Shown here: one piece after another, positions 60,076-64,000 of the stretch | Position numbering within the stretch: the stretch's first letter is position 1 | How the letters are laid out: every line of letters begins with the position of its first letter | Notes under the pieces: generated by a model | Seen by the model: the letters and a program-made list of their open reading frames with translations, nothing else | What the model was told of the DNA's origin: nothing | Databases searched by the model: none | DNA from: Hydractinia symbiolongicarpus | Lineage: Eukaryota; Cnidaria; Hydrozoa; Anthoathecata; Hydractiniidae | Assembly (NCBI RefSeq): GCF_029227915.1 | Contig: NC_079883.1 | Location: 15,750,001 to 15,814,000 of the forward strand | Direction: 5' to 3' | DNA length: 64,000 bases | Made by a program: the position numbers and the translations under genes

Positions 60076-63000
60076 CATGGTACCGCAGGGTACTGGATTA
60101 TCAGGTATTTTTTGTGCTTGACTGTGGCGTGCGCGTGCGCGAGATGTGCATTGCGTCAGAAGGAATATTTTTCTATCTCTGTGTCGAATTAACATTTTCA
60201 CTATGTAGGTTTAATAGCAAATCATTTGACGTTATCTCGTGGCAATATGACAAAGTAGAAAATCTTCAAGTCGTACAATTTATCCCCAGTGTCCATAGCA
60301 TATAGCATTAATAAATTCAAATTTCTGGGCCCTTATCACAAAGATGCTATACTCTTGTTCATATCACACCCGACCATTATTTGACTTAATTATTATTTAT
60401 TTTCAGAAAGGTCAACTTCGTAACCAACCTCGTCCCCAAGGCTCTTCTATGCCTATTATGTAGCCGTCTTATTACAATTTTATATGCGAAGAAGGGTCCG
60501 GGGAACAATGTTAAACATGGTTGGTTAACAGTGACGAAATACTCTTAGCCAAAGCAGAAAAGTTTTTAAATGCCTGTTGATTTCGCCTGTTAGAGTCCCG
60601 TCAAGTCGCAAAAATTTTAACCCATCATAAGGTGATAATAGGATGGGCACTGTATGTTATCAAGCTAGGTAGATAGGTAGGTTGAAATGATAACGTTGAT
60701 TTAACTTTTCGCTGGCAACATGGACATGTACGCATCAATTACATGACAAGGTGAGCAAGGAGGATAAAATTTGTTCACATAACGTGTAGTTAGCCTTATT
60801 TTTTCCTATGGGCTAAAGGTATTGCACCTATATGGGCTGTTTCCTATGTTCTTATTTAATCCGAAGTTGTGATAAAGTATTTTTAAAGAAGGGTATTAGG
60901 CCTATATGTGGCACATGGTTTGCCTGTACTACTCCCTAAGCCCGGTTGCACAATTTTCTTCTCTTTTTTTGAACCTTCACGGGAACTTATTCTGCAATAT
61001 AAAATTGCTGAGTGAGGGTTTAACGAAAAGTTGTTTCCTTGTTCTTATTTAAACCGAATTTGTGATAAAGTGTATTACGCCTATACCCATGTGCGACGGG
61101 GTTTACCTGCACTAAGCCCTAAGCCTAAAAGTAACGACGGGCTGTTTCATGTGTTTCTACTTTACTTTGCGATAAAGTTTTTTTGGAAAAGGCTGTTACG
61201 CCTATGCGCATATGCGACACGGTTTAACTTAAGATTAATTTTTGAACTTTCTTGGAAACATATTCTGCAAAATAAAAAAATGTTGGCCGCGTGTGTTTGT
61301 TATGACGGGATTTGATTTCAGCAAAACTTGTCGAAAAGTTATTCTTGTGCACTTCACTCGATTTAAAACATACTGCATATCTGTACTTAAGGGTTCTACC
61401 TGGATGTGTGGTAAAGTTCACGGCTGTTACTAAGCATTCTTCCAGTCGTTCAACATCTGGTAAATTGACCTCTTTAATAATTGCCCCGTCCCACTTAGAC
61501 AACTCCCATCTAGGACACCTTGTTCTGGATAATCCGACCGCGACATTTCCTTTTGACTAACTGACACCTGATTGCCTTATTTGTACGTTTTTGACAACAA
61601 TTTCGACAAAAAAACCTGTCCGGGACAATTATCTAGGGGAAAATCGGACCAGATGGTAGTTATCCAGGGGCAATTATCTAGGATGAGTTATCCTAGGGGG
61701 GGGGGCTTCTCTGGAGGCAATTATCTAGGGTACATTAACGTGGAGCCGTTATCCGGGGCCAATTATCCAGGGGGATTGTCCTAGAACCTAAAAGTAAGCA
61801 CCCTTTACGCGGACTTCTTATTTAAGAATAATGTAGCTATTACTAGCTTTTAACTTTGTCGCTAACAATTTTAAAAGAAGTGGAAACTTTTCTTTAAATT
61901 TGCGAACAGGAGGACACAGAAAATATGCTGTAACAGTTTGTTCTTAACAAAAAAATATTTGAGACATTCTGATAATGATATTGTCTACCACCATGTTATT
62001 TTTCGATTTATAAAACTGACCAAACACGGATATTTATTCAAGTTAAAAACAAAGAATAGTCGTGGCGGGAAATCTTACTTCATTCATATTTTAATCGTAT
62101 AATGTGTCATCAATATATTATTGCGTTTTCTTATTTTAAAAATAAACGGAGAAGAAAACCATGTCTGTTTTAATGTCGTTGTGTCATTTGCTAGATTGAA
62201 AATTTAAAAAACAAAGCAGGACTGAAAGTAAGTACTTTTCTCTTCTGTAAATAATTAACGCCGTTTAAGACGTTGGCGTTATAAACAGGTACGTAGTAAC
62301 ATAGTGTGTCACAAAACTGAATACACGCTTTTGTAGTCTACGCGTTTTTTATTTTCCTATTCCTTCTTGCGAATTTTATGTCTTTAACCATTATTAATCA
62401 ACAAATTCAAATACAATCAATGATAAACGCGTTAGTTTGTGGACAAGAGACCCAGCGTAATTTTTCTTACCACAGGGAAATCAGAATAGTTAAGATGGGA
62501 AATATTACACTGGGTCGCAAACGAATTTCCTGCGGTCAAGATATTGATCGTATTTTTTCATTGATTACTTCTATTGTTCTTTACTCCCGTGATCAATATC
62601 AAGAAATCCTTTTTTGTGAGCACAAATGGCCTTACTTGCCCGAATAAATATAATTAATTCTGGTATTATTTAAAAGGATAAGATGTGACCACACCGTGTG
62701 CTTATTGGTTGATTTTAATTCAGAGTTTTCTCTGAGATGAATTGAATTTTGGGGATTGGCTCTGACACATTCGTCTGAACTTAAAATATGAACAGAATAA
62801 GAACACCGACAAGGCTAAAATTTTACTGGTTTTTTCCGTTTTAAAAAAATACACATATACCTTGTTGAAATATCTTTTATAATTTTTGTGACTATTGTTC
62901 ATTATATAACTAGTGAAAATATTTTTTGTAAAATTACATAATGCTCAAAATATTAGAACAATTTCGGAATGAGCATGCGGTAAAAATAAAAAGCGCGTCA

Positions 63001-64000
63001 GTTTGAAACCTCATTTTCAGGCTCTTCCTAATTATTTGGCATTATTAATCAAAGCAAAAATTTAAAAAAGGCGCCATATTCTTATTAGTTTCTTTCGGTT
63101 CTAATTTTTTGTCAATTTATCTTTCTTACCTAAGGTCAACAAATTTGTTACGAAAAGGGTATCGTAATAGCGTGTTAGCTTTTACGGGTAAAATTGTGAA
63201 ATGCTGCTGTGTAGCTCAATCCAGTTTTAGTGGCATTGCTCCCTTTTGTTCTTTTTAAGATTTCTTATTTAAAAAGTGATTTAACTTTCAGAAAAATCAA
63301 AGTGGGTTTTTTCCTCAGGAGAAAGACCTCAAATTTTACAAAGCAACACCATTTGAAAAAAAAAATTGTAAAGAGATTGTAAAGCCATGCTTACAAATCA
63401 TAATAGCGGTTTAATTTGTGGTTGCTTGAAACAGTATCGCGTTTGAACACGTCCGCGAGAATTGCAGAAGCCTATCGTAGTTTCTGCTACGCCTATCACA
63501 ATATGACGTCAGCGCCTTAAATTCCATTCAATTGGAAAAACAAACCGCAGACAAAAATAATCATTGCATTAGAACATTTTCCTTTTTTACTAAATATAAA
63601 TGAATGAACATAGCGTTTGATTTGAAATATGCGACAACTGATTTCTTGATTATTAAATTGAAAAAAGACACGAACTAAGTAAGTCCTATTTTCTACAGGA
63701 AATTCTAAATGCGGAGGTTTCATTTGAAACTGCTTACGAAGCTAAGATATACTGAATGTTTACTCATGGGTAAGCTCTATTTTTTTGTCGTTTTTATTAT
63801 CCGTATTTTTATTTGATCTAAAGGTAGAAATAAACAAACTAGCCTTCTGGGAAATATTGTGAGAGAGTCTCGCATATTAGTTGTCATCTGTTTAGCGAAA
63901 ATTTCTGCAGTTGCTGCGAATGTGAGATGTTGTTTCTTTTCGATGTTTTATATCTCATTCTGGAGAAATGTTAATCGAAATTAACTGAAGTTTTGATTAA
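60076..64000. other. Intergenic sequence without supported genes
   Basis: AT-rich. Around 61620-61790 a phrase CAATTATCTAGGGG recurs about six times with drift, forming a short degenerate repeat. Other open frames (for example 62378-62647) have no recognisable content or splice context. Confidence 0.4.

Noticed and set aside
62378-62647. 89-codon + strand open frame
   Set aside because: No recognisable domain, no homologue in the window and no convincing promoter or splice context.
1-64000. Bacterial or free phage origin suggested by Fic, BRO and packaging genes
   Set aside because: Split host exons with canonical splice sites, Helitrons, LINE and Penelope-like elements show an animal chromosome; the viral genes lie inside a Polinton with inverted repeats.
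1-64000. tRNA or rRNA genes
   Set aside because: No cloverleaf with a conserved T-arm and no rRNA-like stretch was seen on reading both strands; a covariance search was not possible.

Overview
The window looks like AT-rich animal nuclear DNA, most likely cnidarian. That is inferred from the intron-bearing Golgi gene, the transposon mix (Helitrons, Penelope-like, LINE, BEL/Pao, pogo- and P-like) and the Polinton gene set; nothing here fixes the species. There is no sign of a bacterial genome.

Region 1 (1-26,000) holds the 3' part of a host gene on the + strand. Three exons (4120-4253, 10959-11151, 25899-25991) join in phase and encode the C-terminal end of a COG2-like Golgi tether subunit. 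Its introns (6.7 and 14.7 kb) are packed with repeats: a 1.69-kb tandem duplication, a 22-bp satellite, head-to-tail non-autonomous Helitrons, and Penelope-like, LINE, P-like, pogo-like and BEL/Pao remnants. Region 2 (27,600-30,250) is a broken transposon-type gene with its own internal duplication and a nested insertion, followed by a Helitron fragment.

Region 3 (about 30,250-60,075) is one Polinton (Maverick) inserted into another. The inner element (33,268-52,931) has 250-bp terminal inverted repeats with six mismatches. It lies in the integrase gene of the outer element, in the same orientation. Inner gene order: protein-primed DNA polymerase (broken), small membrane genes, a Fic-domain gene, packaging ATPase, BRO-like gene, integrase, membrane protein, Cys/His repeat protein, major capsid protein, coiled-coil membrane protein, virion-type protein, penton-like protein, 214-aa membrane protein, SAP-like protein, zinc-ribbon-like protein and a small membrane protein. 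The outer element keeps a collinear but more damaged set plus several genes of its own. Capsid, ATPase and several small genes of the inner copy are intact, while the polymerase, integrase and others carry stops or frameshifts, so it is a young but dead provirus-like element.

The most striking signal is a set of intergenic stem-loops and palindromes at Polinton gene boundaries. At four homologous boundaries the inner and outer elements have different sequences but keep the pairing. This resembles the hairpin rule of Mimivirus and Sputnik transcript ends, plus a perfect palindrome that carries the start codons of a divergent gene pair. A second signal is a family of short GC-rich repeats that has entered coding sequences of the inner element.

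Region 4 (60,076-64,000) shows no gene that I can support.
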